Shown here: positions 1 through 10,800 of the stretch, piece after piece
How the letters are laid out: every line of letters begins with the position of its first letter
Numbering within the stretch: position 1 is the first letter of the stretch
Assembly: GCA_902806595.1 (NCBI GenBank)
Contig: CADCXC010000022.1
Coordinates: forward strand, 1 to 64,000
Source: Pyrenopolyporus hunteri
Lineage: Eukaryota > Ascomycota > Sordariomycetes > Xylariales > Hypoxylaceae
Reading direction: 5' to 3'
DNA: 64,000 bases
Program-made: the position numbers and the translations under genes
The notes under the pieces: generated by a model
The model's database searches: none
What the model saw: the letters and a program-made list of their open reading frames with translations, nothing else
Told to the model about the DNA's origin: nothing

Positions 1-106
1 ATTGGTAACTACATAACTTATTGAGTGTTTTGAGATCTTATTATGTAAATACTTTTTTTTTTTGTACTGATTGTAATTTATGTTTCAACTATAAAAATAG
101 TTTAAG

Positions 107-176
107 AGGCTATAGCTTAATTGGTAAAGCATACTGCTCATAACAGTAAAATGAGTGTTCAAGTCACTTTAGCCTT
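107..176 (+). tRNA. trnM: tRNA-Met (CAT)
   Basis: Cloverleaf with acceptor AGGCTAT pairing with TTAGCCT, anticodon stem TACTG/CAGTA and loop CTCATAA (anticodon CAT), T loop TTCAAGT. First of nine tRNA genes, all on this strand, upstream of nad2. Whether it is the initiator or the elongator cannot be told from the sequence alone. Confidence 0.85.
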
Positions 177-177
177 A

Positions 178-259
178 ATCCGAGTGGTGAAATGGAAGAC
201 ACAACAAATTTAAACTTTGTAGGCTAACTGCCGTAAAGGTTCAAGTCCTTTCTCGGATA
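178..259 (+). tRNA. trnL: tRNA-Leu (TAA)
   Basis: Class II tRNA with a perfect acceptor (ATCCGAG/CTCGGAT), anticodon stem ACAAA/TTTGT, loop TTTAAAC (anticodon TAA) and a long variable arm. Begins one base after the preceding tRNA-Met. Confidence 0.85.
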
Positions 260-385
260 TTTTGTAATAATAAACTAAAAGTATATGTAAAATTAGTTAT
301 TATAATGTCGTTAATTTTAGTCTTGTTTCAGTTCCTTGCGCTGAGCGAAGCTCGAGGTAGCTACGCTAAGATAATATTAATAAAA

Positions 386-456
386 AGGGGCATGGTTTAA
401 TGGTAAAACTGTAACTTTGCAAGTTATTTATTTGAGTTCGATTCTCAATGTCTCCA
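386..456 (+). tRNA. trnA: tRNA-Ala (TGC)
   Basis: Cloverleaf with anticodon stem GTAAC/GTTAT and loop TTTGCAA (anticodon TGC). D arm GTTT/AAAC and a T arm with GTTCGATT are present. The acceptor fits best if one base of the G run at 387-390 is missing, as seen at other homopolymers in this window. Confidence 0.75.
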
Positions 457-868
457 TATAATGCGAACTTAAAATTTTTATGGCGCAAGCTCTCCCTTTA
501 ATAAAGTAGTTGTATATATTTAGTGATTAAATGTACTTATAAACTAAATAATTTATCTTCATTTTCATCTTTCAATTATGAAAAAAATAAAGTAATTTTT
601 CAGCCAACACATATTTATTAAATAAATATCCTCTTGAAATTCAGCGCCTCCTTTCTCTATTTTCAAAAGCCAGTACAAACCAAAATTTAGTTAAAGAGCT
701 GTTCTTCCTTCACTCCTCCTTCCTCCTCAACTAGTTGAAGGAGGGTGTCGCCAGCTTCGCAGGAGGGATATAGGTAGCAAAGCTGGTAATAAGCAAAGGT
801 TAAATTTTGGATATGGAATTGTCTATATTATATAAATCTAATAAAGGAGGAATATCTTTTAATTTAAA
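457..868. other. tRNA spacer with GC-rich hairpin repeat
   Basis: AT-rich spacer between trnA and trnF. I see no gene. A GC-rich inverted repeat lies near 706-770 (core CTCAACTAGTTG, flanked by CTTCGC and GGAGG runs), one of a dispersed family in this window. Confidence 0.6.
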
Positions 869-941
869 GCCTAGGTAACTCAATTGGTAGAGTGAAATAT
901 TGAAGCTATTTTCGTTGTAGGTTCAAGTCCTATCTTAGGCA
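869..941 (+). tRNA. trnF: tRNA-Phe (GAA)
   Basis: Acceptor GCCTAGG pairs with CTTAGGC; anticodon stem AAATA/TATTT with loop TTGAAGC (anticodon GAA); T loop TTCAAGT. All four arms form. Confidence 0.87.
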
Positions 942-947
942 ATATAG

Positions 948-1028
948 ATAGGTATGTTGGAATTGGCAGACAAGTTCCCTTAGACTGGAATGGTTAAACC
1001 TGTACAAGTTCAAGTCTTGTTACCTATA
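948..1028 (+). tRNA. trnL: tRNA-Leu (TAG), anticodon stem slightly irregular
   Basis: Class II tRNA with acceptor ATAGGTA/TACCTAT, a long variable arm and T loop TTCAAGT. The anticodon region GTTCC-CTTAGAC-TGGAAT contains TAG; one mismatch or indel disturbs the stem. Acceptor and overall layout are those of fungal mitochondrial Leu-TAG. Confidence 0.72.
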
Positions 1029-1040
1029 TATATATATATA

Positions 1041-1110
1041 TCTCGTGGACTAATGGGGTAAGTCATAAATCTTTGATATTTACTATTAGGTGTTCGAATC
1101 ACCTCGAGAT
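1041..1110 (+). tRNA. trnQ: tRNA-Gln (TTG)
   Basis: Acceptor TCTCGTG pairs with CTCGAGA with one mismatch; anticodon stem TAAAT/ATTTA with loop CTTTGAT (anticodon TTG); T arm GGTG-TTCGAAT-CACC is perfect. Confidence 0.85.
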
Positions 1111-1114
1111 AATA

Positions 1115-1185
1115 GGTAAGTATAACTCAAAGGTAGAGGACTGTATGTGGCTCAGTATGTTCTTGGTTCAAGTCCGTATTTACCC
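1115..1185 (+). tRNA. trnH: tRNA-His (GTG)
   Basis: Acceptor GGTAAGT pairs with ATTTACC; anticodon stem ACTG/CAGT with loop ATGTGGC (anticodon GTG); T loop TTCAAGT. Its 3' end runs directly into a GC-rich repeat block. Confidence 0.78.
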
Positions 1186-1195
1186 CATTTTTCCC

Positions 1196-1500
1196 GTATC
1201 CTCCTCAGAAGCAAGTGAAGCACCCTCCTTCCTCCCTCAACTAGTTGAGGAGGGGAGGGGAGCTTCGCTCAGGAGGGGTGGATCAGCAGAGCGTAGCTTG
1301 TGCTGTTGTGCTGGTCTTCCCAGCGAAGCTGGGGCAGGCAGGCAGGTGATATTTTCAAATTCAGCAGCGAAGCAGCCCAGCTTCAAATAAATTTTGATGC
1401 GGAGGGCTCGCCCCTGTCCCCTGTCTCTGTCCCTCTGCTTCGCAGGGAGGCTTCTGCCTGTTCGCAGGCTTTGCTTGCAGGGCGATCCCAGCCGCAGGCG
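1196..1500. repeat. GC-rich hairpin repeat cluster
   Basis: Composite of GC-rich inverted repeats: a CTCAACTAGTTGAGGAGG core, then GGAGCTTCGCTCAGGAGG, CAGCGAAGCTGGGGCAGGCA and further short hairpins. The first 150 bases recur at 60,049-60,184 and partly at 5,006-5,108. Non-coding; the open frames across it are low-complexity. Confidence 0.7.
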
Positions 1501-1613
1501 CCAGGATTAGTTTTTATGTTTCTAAAACTAGAAATAATGGTTCCACTATAAATACTACAATTAAACCATTGAAAATAGATAGTCCTATTTTTAATAATTT
1601 AAATATTATAATA

Positions 1614-1686
1614 AGGGATATTAGCATAATGGTAATGTATGTGACTTTTAATCTACATCATATGAGTTCGAATCTCGTATATCCTA
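1614..1686 (+). tRNA. trnK: tRNA-Lys (TTT)
   Basis: D arm TTAGCATAATGGTAAT, anticodon loop CTTTTAA (anticodon TTT), T arm GAG-TTCGAAT-CTC. The acceptor pairs fully only if the G run is read one base shorter (AGGATAT/ATATCCT), suggesting an indel at the homopolymer. Confidence 0.75.
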
Positions 1687-1997
1687 TCATATTAGTAACA
1701 AGACTATCAGTATCAGAGTAATAAATTTGACCTCCTTTCCCTAATCTCTGTCCCCTCTTCTAGAAATATATCCCCTGCTTTAGCTTCGGCTGGGGATTAG
1801 GGAATACAGTAATTATTATAAAATAGATAAACTCAAAAATCTTCCTGCGGATTTTTTGCGGGTTTTTATTCTTTATATGTGTATTATAGGTTTTTAAGTT
1901 AGATTTCTGTCTAAAGTATATCATATATTCCCTCAAATTTTATCTGAAGCTTGGTAGCTGCGCTAAGAAGATAAAATTAAACCAAGATATAACTAAA
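1687..1997. other. AT-rich spacer without a gene
   Basis: Spacer between trnK and the second trnM. A short hairpin lies near 1,770-1,800 (CCCCTGCTTTAGCTTCGGCTGGGG). No coding signal was seen. Confidence 0.55.
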
Positions 1998-2070
1998 GAT
2001 CAGGGTAGTTTAACAGGTCAAAACCTTAATTTCATGCATTAAAGATGAGAATTCGATTTTCTCCTGGTTA
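1998..2070 (+). tRNA. trnM: tRNA-Met (CAT), adjacent to nad2
   Basis: Acceptor GATCAGG pairs with CCTGGTT; anticodon stem TTAAT/ATTAA is perfect with loop TTCATGC (anticodon CAT); T loop TTCGATT. It ends 39 bases before the nad2 start, so it may serve as the processing signal for the nad2 transcript. Confidence 0.82.
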
Positions 2071-2109
2071 TTATAAAAGGTTCTCAGGTTTTTATATATA
2101 TATTATGTT

Positions 2110-5100
2110 ATGATAATTTTATCTATATTATGTTTATTATTTTCTAATGCCGTCACCTTAAGACGTGATATGTCAATACTTTTAATAGAATAGCTATTAT
2201 TGCTTTAATTTATTGTTTTTTTACATGATGTAATAAGTTTATCTCTTATAAATAAAGGGTAGGTTTACATGGAGGTTTACTTCATATTACTAATATAACT
2301 CAAATATTTCATATTTGTTTTTTATGATAAGTATATTAATATTACAATTAACTAGTTTTTTCCTAGAAAGGTTTGAGTTAAAGAACATTCATCTTTAAAA
2401 GATTTACTATTTAATAATTTTGTGTATTACAGAACAAAATTATTAATAAAATGGGGAACATTTAAAGATTATAGAATATCCTGGAAGTGATCATATTAGA
2501 TTTTCTTCTTTTCTAATCAAAGAACTTTACCTTTTAATGTCCTTTTAATACGCCAAGGTTTGTGGACCCAAATTAATTACTTTTCTTTGTATACAACCTT
2601 TGTTAATAATAAATATTAAATACAATCTGTCGATGAAGATGGTAAAAATATTAACATTAATCCTTGATCTTTAACATGATTTGTAGATGGCGAAGGTTCA
2701 TTCAGTATTCTTGTTACTAAAAGTAAGAACGATAATTTAATATGTAAGGTACAACCTGTTTTCAGAATAGGACTTCATATTAAGGATTTACCTTTTACTT
2801 AAAAGTATTTCAAGGGTACAGGTAATATTTATACTAGTAGTAATAGAGATGTTGTTTATTATAATGTAAAAGCTCAGTAAAGGAAATAATGGAACATATT
2901 ATTTCACATTTTAATAGTTTCCTTTAGTTACTCAAAACAAGCTGACTATATTTTATTTAAATAAATAGTAAGTAGAATGGCTAATAAAGAACATTAAACA
3001 AATAGTGGTCTTATTAAAATATTATCTCTTAAGGCTTCGTTAAATTTAGGTTTAAAAGAATGAGTAGCAGATTTAATAAAAGATATTGAAGTCGCACCTA
3101 GACCTAAAGTACACGCTTTATAAAATTTACAACCTAACTGATTATCTGGATTTGTTAGTGCAGAAGGTTGGTTTAGCGTAGTTTTAAGTAAAATGTAAAA
3201 ATGAAAACGGGTTACAGGGCTGGTATTCGTTTTATCTTAACTCAACATAATAGAGATATAGCCTTAATCAATCAAATAAGAGATTTCTTTGGTTCAGGTA
3301 GAGTTATATCATCAAACAGAACTAATTCAGTTGAATTATGAATCATAGACTTTGAAGCTATAAATTAAAAATTGTACTCTTTTTGATAAATTCCTTTTAA
3401 TAGGAGCTAAGGTTATAGAATATAATGATTTAAAAAGTCTTAGATATAATGGAGAATAAATTACATTTAACAAAAAGGTTGTGAAGAAATAAGAACGATT
3501 AAGGAAAACATGAATACAAAAAGAAATGATGAAAAAAAAGGTTTTAATTGTAAATAAGGTGATTAGGATTTTTACAGAACAACTAATATGTAAAATATTA
3601 TGGGATAAACTGTCAAACTCCGGGAACTCCTAAAGCTTTTGATACCAAATCTGGAAAAATTTTCCGTGGTGGTTGAACTAATTATTCAAGTATGGTAACA
3701 AAAGATGGTTCTTTATTATACTTTATTGAGTATAATATTTATGGGATGTATTTTTCAGGAACTCGGCATTAAACCCGAAAATGGACAATCGCGGATCTAA
3801 ATTAATAATATCTAAATATATTATTATAAAAGAGCAACGAGTAGACGGCAGTTGATTATTAAATCTTAATGTATTTAATAGTTTGGTGTACTCTTAGAGG
3901 GTCTCGAAAGAATTACCTTGGATCTCTGGCTTATCAAATTCTAAATAAACATTTATATCCTACAAAACCACAACAATAATAACAAAAGAACCAAAAATAT
4001 TAAATCTTTTATACAGAAAGACGGATTTAAGTTAAATCCTTGATTTGTAACTGGTTTTACAGATGGGATAGTTCATTCGCTGTTTCGAGGCTCTGCCTTG
4101 TTTTCCACCTTCTCTTCACTTAAATAAAAAAAATTTTTTTTTCAAAAAATCTATTTTTATCCTCTCCTTCCTCCTCAACTAGTTGAGGAGGAAGGAGGAT
4201 TAGAAAAAATGTAAGAGAAAGGAGGAAAACTCTCAAAAAAAAAATAAGGAATACCAACGCAGGCGTAGCCCGTGCTGGGTAGCTGCGCTAAGGTTGAAAA
4301 ATTGTACCTATGTTTACTATTGGACTAGATTTAAAAGATTTAGATCTTTTAGTCCAAATTAAAGATTTCTTTAAAATAGGTAATATATATACAAGTAAAA
4401 GAGGAGTAGTTTATTATACAGTAGGGTCTGTAAAACACATAGTAAAATACATTATACCTCATTTTGACAAATATCCTTTAGTTACTCAAAATTAAAAGAT
4501 TTTAGGTTATTTAAGGAAATAGTACTTATGGAAAAGGAACATAATATTCTACCTGGTTTACTTAAAGTTTTTCACTTAAAGTTAATTTAAACAAAGGATT
4601 ACCTACTGCAAAAGAGGAATTTCTAATCTTCCTTCCTCCTCAACTAGTTGAGGAGAGGAAGAGGACAAAAGGATATATTGCCAACTAATTTACCTGAATT
4701 TAAATTACCTCTTAGTTTTAATCCTAATTGATTAGCAGGATTTATAACAGCTGAAGGTTCTTTTATATCTCCCTTTACGAGAGTGATAAAAAAAGCTGGG
4801 AATGCAGTAAGTTTATTTTTTCTTTAAGTCAACATCTTAAAGATATTTAATTACTAGAGAGACTTTTTTTTTTTTTAGATTGTGAGTAGTGAGAAGATCA
4901 TCTGATCGAGGAACAGCTGAATTAATCATAACAAAATCCTCAGATTTAAATCAAAAGTAATTCCATTATTATTAAAATATAATCTTTCAGGAGTAAAATT
5001 TTCCTGTATCCTCCCTGCGAAGGCAGGCAGCACCTCCTTCCTCCTCAACTAGTTGAGGAGGCGGGGGGAACTTCGCTCAGGAGGCCTAGCTGGACTGCTA

Positions 5101-8100
5101 CGCTGTAGATAATAAATTTATCTGTAATAAATTTATAGTGTCTATGTAGATACATCTGACAGGTTATAGATGTAATTTGTTGTTACGATTATAATCTAAA
5201 AAGTTTCTTTAGAATTTGTAAGAAGAATCCGTTTTACGTTAATTTTATTATTTGTAGTTAGTGGAGCAATTTTTTAATGTCTACTAATGATTTAGTTTCT
5301 ATTTTCTATCAATAGAGCTTCAAAGTTACGGGTTGTATTTATTAAGTACAATATACAGAAATTCAGAATTAGCTACTACAGGAGGTCTATATTATTTTTT
5401 ATTAGGGGTTTAAGTTCCTGTTTATTGTGCGCCTCTGTGACAATAATTACTATGTCAATCGTACACAGATATTATCCATATATATCTCCGGCATCAAGGT
5501 TAGGTAGAGGGAAAGCTCTCTGCTGAACATAGCATCCTTGGTAGAAGGTGGAAAAGGTTAAACCAGATATACCTAATAGTCCATCGAGAATCTTTCTATG
5601 AATAGAGCTATACCAAACCCAATTTACTAGTACACCTTAACAGGAGGGTCATATCATGTCTGGGATAGGATATGTAAATCGTGCATAATTTTGAAATGAA
5701 GAATAATGCAATGGATCGATTTTAGTCAGGGTACAATAAGTACTCTAAATGTAAAGAGTTGGGATTCTAAGGAAGATGTTAGTAACTGTTAGAACTGGGG
5801 ATTGCCTAAGACCCTAAAGGGTTATGGTAACAGAGGAATCATAGTACATTTTGGAAGGATTCCAGTGTCAGGTGTCGGAAACTTTCCACAACTGCTGACG
5901 GTGTCAGTACAGTCTCAACTAACAGTTTAAGAAAGCTCCAGAAAATTAATGAATTATGTACAAACAATAAAAGAATTTATTGTTACGGACAAACTATACA
6001 GACTATTATATGACAAGGAAATGTTTTATGCTGCGTATAACAAACTTAAAAGCAAACCCGAAATATGACTCAAAGGTATAACTCCTACTACGCTAGATGG
6101 ACTATCCATTGAAGTGTTAGAAGAAATAATCGAGAGTTTAAAGATGGAAGTTTTCAATTCCAACCTGAAGAAGAGTTAATATACCTAAAGCGAGGAGGCG
6201 CGACCGCTTACCGTAGCTCCCACCTAGAGATAAACTGGTTCAGGAATGCATTAGAATGATCTTAGAGGCGATTTATGAACCTTCATTCAAAGACTGTAGT
6301 CATGGATTTCGTCCACATAAAAGTTGTCATACTGCCTTAAGCTATAAGACAAAAATTTGGTATGGCCAAATGATACAGAGGGAGACATTTCAATGTTTTC
6401 CTACCGTTGATCACGGAATCCTTATGAACATTCTTAGTGAAAGAATTAAAGATACTAGGTTTCTGAACATTATACATAAAGCACTTAAAGCTGGCTATAT
6501 GGAATTCAGAACCTACTCTCATTCTAGTTGATACTCCTCAAGGATCAATAATTAGCCCTGTCCTATCAAATATCTACTTACATAAGCTCGATGAGTTCAT
6601 CTTGAATCTGAAAAGAGTTGGACATAGGAGAAAGCAACCAGAAATCCTGTATATCACAGGTTATCCCATAAGAAAGATAGAGCTAAAACTGTGGAGGAGA
6701 AAAGATTGTTACACAAAGAACTCCTTAAAATTCCATCCAAACTAGACATCGACCCTAATTTCAAGAAACTTGAATATATCAGATATGCAGACGATTGAAT
6801 TATAGGAGTAAGAGGATCTGAGGATTAAAAATATAAAACAGAGAATTCAGGATTTCTTTATAATAAAACTTAATCTGTCACCTGAGAAGACACAAATTAC
6901 AAACGCGAAGGAAGAAATGGCTACGTTTCTTTCTGTCAGAATTCAAAAGAAGAAACACAGAACGTTTAGTGTAAGAAAGGGTAAACTAAGAAGAAACGTT
7001 AATAACGTCCGTATGACAGCGTCCATAGACAAAGTAACTAAAAAGCTAACCAATAACGGCTTTATCAAAAATAATGCCCTTACTCCTAAATTTATCTGGA
7101 TGCAGGAAAACAAGGATGTAATTATTAACCTTACAATTCGGTTTACAGAGGTATAATAAATTACTGATTTACAGAAAATTTCAATGAATTGTCGGCAAAA
7201 GTTCACTTTATTCTAAAAAACTCTGCGCTAGACTTTAGCGGCTAAGTATAAATCTACTTTAGCGAAGATTTACAAAAAACATGGAAAAGATCTTAAGGGC
7301 GGAGACAAACACGGCTTCACAGACATCACGTTAGGTATTAATACAGCAGCTTTCAACACGGAAACTAACGACACTATGTTTAGATTTAACGCGGCGGGTA
7401 TATCCAAAGCTTTGCCTGCGTATTTGGGCGAAGCCCTGAGGAGGAAAACCCCAAAATTCTAGATAGTAAGTCAACAACAAAAAAACACAAAATTCAAAAA
7501 CAATACATAATTCAAAAACATTTAATATCCGACATGGAGAGCGGCTATGATGGGAAACTATCACGTACCGTTCGGGAAAGGGGAGTAGTCTGGTAACATT
7601 ATTCTTCTAGTTCATTTATTAGGAACAAGCTTATTGTACGCTAATTCTGGAACTACTAATATGGAAGGTTTGTATATAATAACTAGTATAAGTGATAATA
7701 TAAACTTGATATAAATCTTATTACATAAATTTTCTTTACTTATATTTAGTATAGGATTCTTATTTAAAGTTAGTGCAGCTCCATTTCATTTTGATCTCCT
7801 GACACAGAATCGAAATTCTGTATAATTGGGAGTATATAAATCATCCTGAAACCTCCTAGAACTTCAAGTACCAAGCCATAATGGAAACATTATAGGTGGA
7901 TGAACTAATCACTCATGTATGTAAACAAGCTTGAAGGCTTCCGAAAGGAATGTGGGTTATCGCGGATCTAAGTCAGTAATATTAAATAATATTGCTGTAA
8001 AAAGAGCAACGAGTATATGGCTGTAGATGTGGTATGAATTTATCATTTAAGATGTACTCTAACGGGTTTCGAGAGAAACTATCTAGTTAAAACCCTTCTA

Positions 8101-10099
8101 ATCTTATTATTCAAAGACGACTTTATTCTAAATGTAGCTTTAACCTAGATATAGACAAACTACCTCAACTTTATGAACCTTGATTTGTATCAGGATTTGC
8201 AGACGCAGAAGGTTGTTTCTTGTTCTAGTTCGTAAATCACCTAAAAACAAATTAGGTTGGCAATTGGAGGCTAACTTTACAATTAATCTTCATACTAGAG
8301 ATATAGAACTCTTAAAGCTTATCCAAGCTTATTTTGGAGGAGTAGGTAGAATAGGTAAAGAAAGAAATAATTGTCGTGATTTTCAATAAGTTCTTTAGAT
8401 CAAATACTTACAAAAGTAATTCCTCATTTTGATAAATATCCCTTAAAACTCAAAAATATGCTGATTACTTATTATTTAAAGAAGTAGTATGATGATGCAA
8501 CGTAGGGAACATTTAACTTGGAAGGATTACAAAAAATAATAAATATTAGAGCTTCTATTAATAAAGGTTTAAGTACCTTATTTAAAGAAGCCTTCCCTAA
8601 TACTGTAGCTGTACCAAGACCATTATTACCACTAGATAATACTAGACCACATCCTCAGTGAGTAGCTGGTTTTACAAGTGGTGATGGTTGTTTTAAAGTT
8701 AGCATTAGGGAATCTAAATTATATAAAGCTGGAAGTCGTGTAGTATTAGTTTTTTTATTAACTCAACATAACCGAGACGAATTTTACTAAAAAGTATGGC
8801 TAATTTCTTTAGGTGTGGTCAAACTTTTAGTTATAAAGATTATGTAGAGTTTAGATGTCAATCATTTAAAAAGAATTATGAAAATATTTTATCTTTTTCT
8901 ATAAATATCCTATCCTTGGTGTGAAAGCACAAGACTTTAGGATTGAGCTAAAGTGGCGGAAATGATTCAAACAAAGGTTCATTTAACTAAGAAAGGTATG
9001 GATCAAATACGTCAAATAAGGAAGGAATGAATAAAGGTAGACATGAAAATAATAGCTAATACAGTTCCGGCTACGCTGTGTTATCTAATATAAATATTTA
9101 ATATTACATGTTTATATTATAATTTAGATAATATGTTTATTATCGAGTATTTTGCATAAAGTCGTTCTTTTCTTTAATTTGGACGGTAAATTTAGCATCC
9201 GAGGATGTGTACGACGCTATTCCTACAATTGTTACTACATTTGTGGCTATTATCGCCAAAATCTCTATATTTATATTATTATTAGAAATAGTATACTTTA
9301 CAAGTAATTATTTTCAGACTTTAATTGAACATCTGGTTTATTAATGAGTTCATTGTTATCTTTAATAGTAGGTACAGTAGTAGGTTTAACACAGTTCCGA
9401 ATAAAAGATTATTGGCGTATAGTACTATAAGTCATGTAGGTTTTATATTATTAGCTTTAAGTATAACTAGCATAGAATCTATTCAAGCATTTGTATTTTA
9501 TTTAATGCAATATTCTATAAGTAATTTAAATGCTTTTATAATATTAGTAACAATAGGTTTCACTTTCTATTTTTATGTAACTGATAATAAGGAACACAAA
9601 GAACTATTAGATAAAAATAATTCTCCTGTTCAATTAATTAGCCAATTAAGAGGGTATTTTTACGTAAATCCTCTTTAGCTTTAAGTTTAGCTATTACAAT
9701 ATTTTCTTTTGTAGGAATACCTCCTCTTGTAGGATTTTTTGCAAAACAAATGGTTTTAAGCGCTGCTTTAGATAGCGGTTATATCTTCTTATCTTTAATT
9801 GCGATCTTAACTAGTGTAGTTGGGGCTGTATACTACCTTAACATTATAAAAGAAATTTTCTTTTATAAACCTGAATATAAAATAAATTCTTTACTAAAGG
9901 ATAGAAAATTCTCCAGTTATATTTATAATAATAATGTTTTAGTAAAAATTTAGAATTCAAATATAATAATATAGTTATGACTAGTCCTATATCTATTACA
10001 ATATCTAGTATAACTCTAATAATTTTATTATTTATATTAATGAATAAAGAATGATTAAGCATGGGAACTATACTAGTTCAAGTTTTATTTAATACATAA
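2110..10099 (+). CDS. nad2: NADH dehydrogenase subunit 2 (four exons)
   Basis: Membrane subunit of respiratory complex I in the proton-pumping arm. Exons inferred at 2110-2482, 5239-5426, 7616-7800 and 9204-10099. The protein starts MIILSILCLLFSNAVTLRRD; exon 2 carries STNDLVSIFLSIELQSYG, exon 3 ends in SAAPFHFWSPD, and exon 4 begins DVYDAIPTIVTTF and ends in VQVLFNT. TGA is read as Trp. Several single-base losses at T or A runs break the frame in every exon (e.g. AATTTTTTAATG in exon 2, CATTTTGATCT in exon 3), most simply read as homopolymer errors. Introns 1 and 3 are group I, intron 2 is group II. The stop shares its last base with the nad3 start (TAATG), the usual fungal nad2-nad3 arrangement, implying co-transcription. 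Confidence 0.9.
2655..3500 (+). pseudogene. LAGLIDADG homing endonuclease remnant (nad2 intron 1, first)
   Basis: Degenerate double-motif LAGLIDADG endonuclease. Visible pieces are FVDGEGSFSILVTKSK (first motif), then a second-half motif in FVSAEGWFSVVL near 3,150. Frames are broken by stops and indels throughout. Such proteins cut intron-less alleles and promote intron homing; this copy cannot be active as it reads. It sits upstream of the recognisable group I core, an unusual position. Confidence 0.6.
4018..5000 (+). pseudogene. LAGLIDADG homing endonuclease remnant (nad2 intron 1, second)
   Basis: Starts with the first-motif region NPWFVTGFTDG, is interrupted by GC-rich hairpin sequence at about 4,080-4,290, resumes as IGLDLKDLDLLVQIKDFFKI and IIPHFDKYPLVTQN (4,310-4,495), and has a second motif FNPNWLAGFITAEGSF near 4,715-4,765. 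A further hairpin insertion lies at 4,628-4,664. The insertions show that the hairpin repeats jumped into the ORF after it arrived. Confidence 0.6.
5006..5108. repeat. GC-rich hairpin repeat element
   Basis: Near-complete copy of the dispersed hairpin element: begins GTATCCTCCCTGCGAAGGCA, contains the CTCAACTAGTTGAG palindrome and CTTCGCTCAGGAGGCC, and ends in the recurring tail AGCTGGACTGCTACGCTG, which is also seen near 10,650, 14,800, 25,930 and 27,860. Confidence 0.7.
5427..7615 (+). mobile_element. nad2 intron 2, group II intron
   Basis: Begins GTGCGCC, the group II 5' consensus, after exon 2 (...SSCF). Ends in a domain V-like stem at about 7,539-7,580 (GAGCGGCTATGATGGGAAAC paired with TCACGTACCGTTC) followed by ...TTCAT, with exon 3 resuming at TTATTAGGAACAAGC. 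It encloses an RT/maturase ORF in the domain IV position. It is the only group II intron I see in the window. Confidence 0.8.
5941..7400 (+). pseudogene. Group II intron reverse transcriptase/maturase, frameshifted
   Basis: Intron-encoded reverse transcriptase that would assist splicing and retrohoming. In order: N-terminal region DKEMFYAAYNKLKSKPE (about 6,020), DKLVQECIRMILEAIYEP and GFRPHKSCHTAL (6,235-6,340), DHGILMNILSERIKDTRF (6,410-6,470), TPQGSIISPVLSNIYLHKLD (6,530-6,595), the catalytic YADD in YIRYADDWIIGV (about 6,775-6,810), then domain X with GIINYYRFTENFNELSAK. No single frame covers it: shifts occur near 6,150, 6,190, 6,525 and 7,160. The YADD catalytic motif is intact. A GC hairpin has inserted near 7,418-7,450. 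Confidence 0.8.
7801..9203 (+). mobile_element. nad2 intron 3, group I intron
   Basis: Inserted between SP and DVYD codons; exon ends in CCT, intron ends GAG before GATGTGTAC. The core is visible at 7,845-8,060 (CCTAGAACTTCAAGTACCA, ATCGCGGATCTAAGTCAGTA, AAAGAGCAACGAGTA, TGTACTCTAACGGGTTTCGA). The endonuclease ORF follows the core. Confidence 0.78.
8155..9060 (+). pseudogene. LAGLIDADG homing endonuclease (nad2 intron 3), frameshifted
   Basis: Double-motif LAGLIDADG protein: first motif in EPWFVSGFADAEGCF (about 8,175-8,222), then RKSPKNKLGWQLEANFTINL, and second motif in HPQWVAGFTSGDGCFKVSI (about 8,650-8,705). At least three indels break the frame, most at T or G runs. If these are sequencing errors the protein would be full-length (about 290 residues). 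Confidence 0.65.
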
Positions 10100-10515
10100 T
10101 GAGTTCAATTACATTCTTTTTTATTTTTGTTTGTATTATAGCTGTTTTATTTTTATCTTTAAATTTTTCTTAGCCCTCGTAACCCGTATTATGAAAAATC
10201 TCGGCTTTTGAGTGTGGATTTCATTCTTTCCTTCAAACTAGATTACCTTTTAATATTTCTTTCTTTATCTATGCTATTGTTTTCTTGCTGTTTGATTTAG
10301 AGATTTTATTACTTTATCCTTTTTCAGTTAGTGCTTATAATAACGATATTTATGGGTTAATAGTTATGTTAATTTTTTCTATTGTTATCACTATCGGATT
10401 TGTTTTCGAGTTAGAAAGGAGCGTTAAAATATCTAACCAACAGCTAGATAATTTTTCATCAGATAAAAGATCAATAAATAGCCTTAATTATCTAGGAAAT
10501 TTAACATCTAGATAG
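10099..10515 (+). CDS. nad3: NADH dehydrogenase subunit 3
   Basis: Small membrane subunit of complex I next to the quinone-binding region. Reads MSSITFFFIFVCIIAVLFLS, then after frame repair LNFFLAPRNPYYEK, the hallmark FECGFHSF, and LLFDLEILLLYPFSVSAYNN. Start overlaps the nad2 stop by one base. Three homopolymer indels lie at about 10,168-10,195 (short T, C and A runs); the second copy at 25,407 shares the T and C losses but has the full A run. The C-terminal 30 residues after FELERSVK are poorly conserved in the family. Uninterrupted by introns. Confidence 0.88.
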
Positions 10516-10800
10516 TATACTTGAAAACTAGACAGTAAAAGATTCTATTTCGTTTCTGGTAAATTAATCCTCTGAAGCTTGATGAGCTCCCCCCGCAAGC
10601 TTTAGCTTCGCTAGAGGGGGGGAGCTTCCTCAGGAGGCCTAACAGGACTGCTACGCTGTATATAATTAAATATTCTTTTCCTTAAAGGTATATAACTAAG
10701 TTATACCTTTTAAAAAAACTTGCTTATTTTTTTAGTTAAAGATTTATTAATCTATATATATTTTTTTATTTATAAACGTTATATCAATGATAATTTTGGA
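10516..10800. other. nad3-atp9 spacer with GC hairpin
   Basis: Non-coding. A GC hairpin at about 10,583-10,630 (GCTCCCCCCGCAAGC...TTCGCTAGAGGGGGGGAGC) ends in the AACAGGACTGCTACGCTG tail. The whole spacer is repeated at 25,795-26,070. Confidence 0.65.

Larger units (their letters stand above)
2483..5238 (+). mobile_element. nad2 intron 1, composite group I intron with two eroded LAGLIDADG ORFs
   Basis: Between exon end ...TATCCT and exon start TTAATTTTATT; the last intron base is G. A group I core is recognisable at 3,600-3,960 (CTGTCAAACTCCGGGAACTC, ATCGCGGATCTAA, AAAGAGCAACGAGTAGACGG). One LAGLIDADG reading frame lies before the core and one after it, so the 2.8-kb intron is probably a tandem or nested product of two introns. 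GC hairpins interrupt the second ORF. Confidence 0.75.

Noticed and set aside
1073..1551. Plus-strand ORFs across the tRNA cluster
   Set aside because: They run through tRNA genes and GC hairpin repeats and encode low-complexity sequence.
7331..7564. Minus-strand ORF in the group II intron
   Set aside because: Antisense of the RT domain X tail and a GC hairpin; no independent support.
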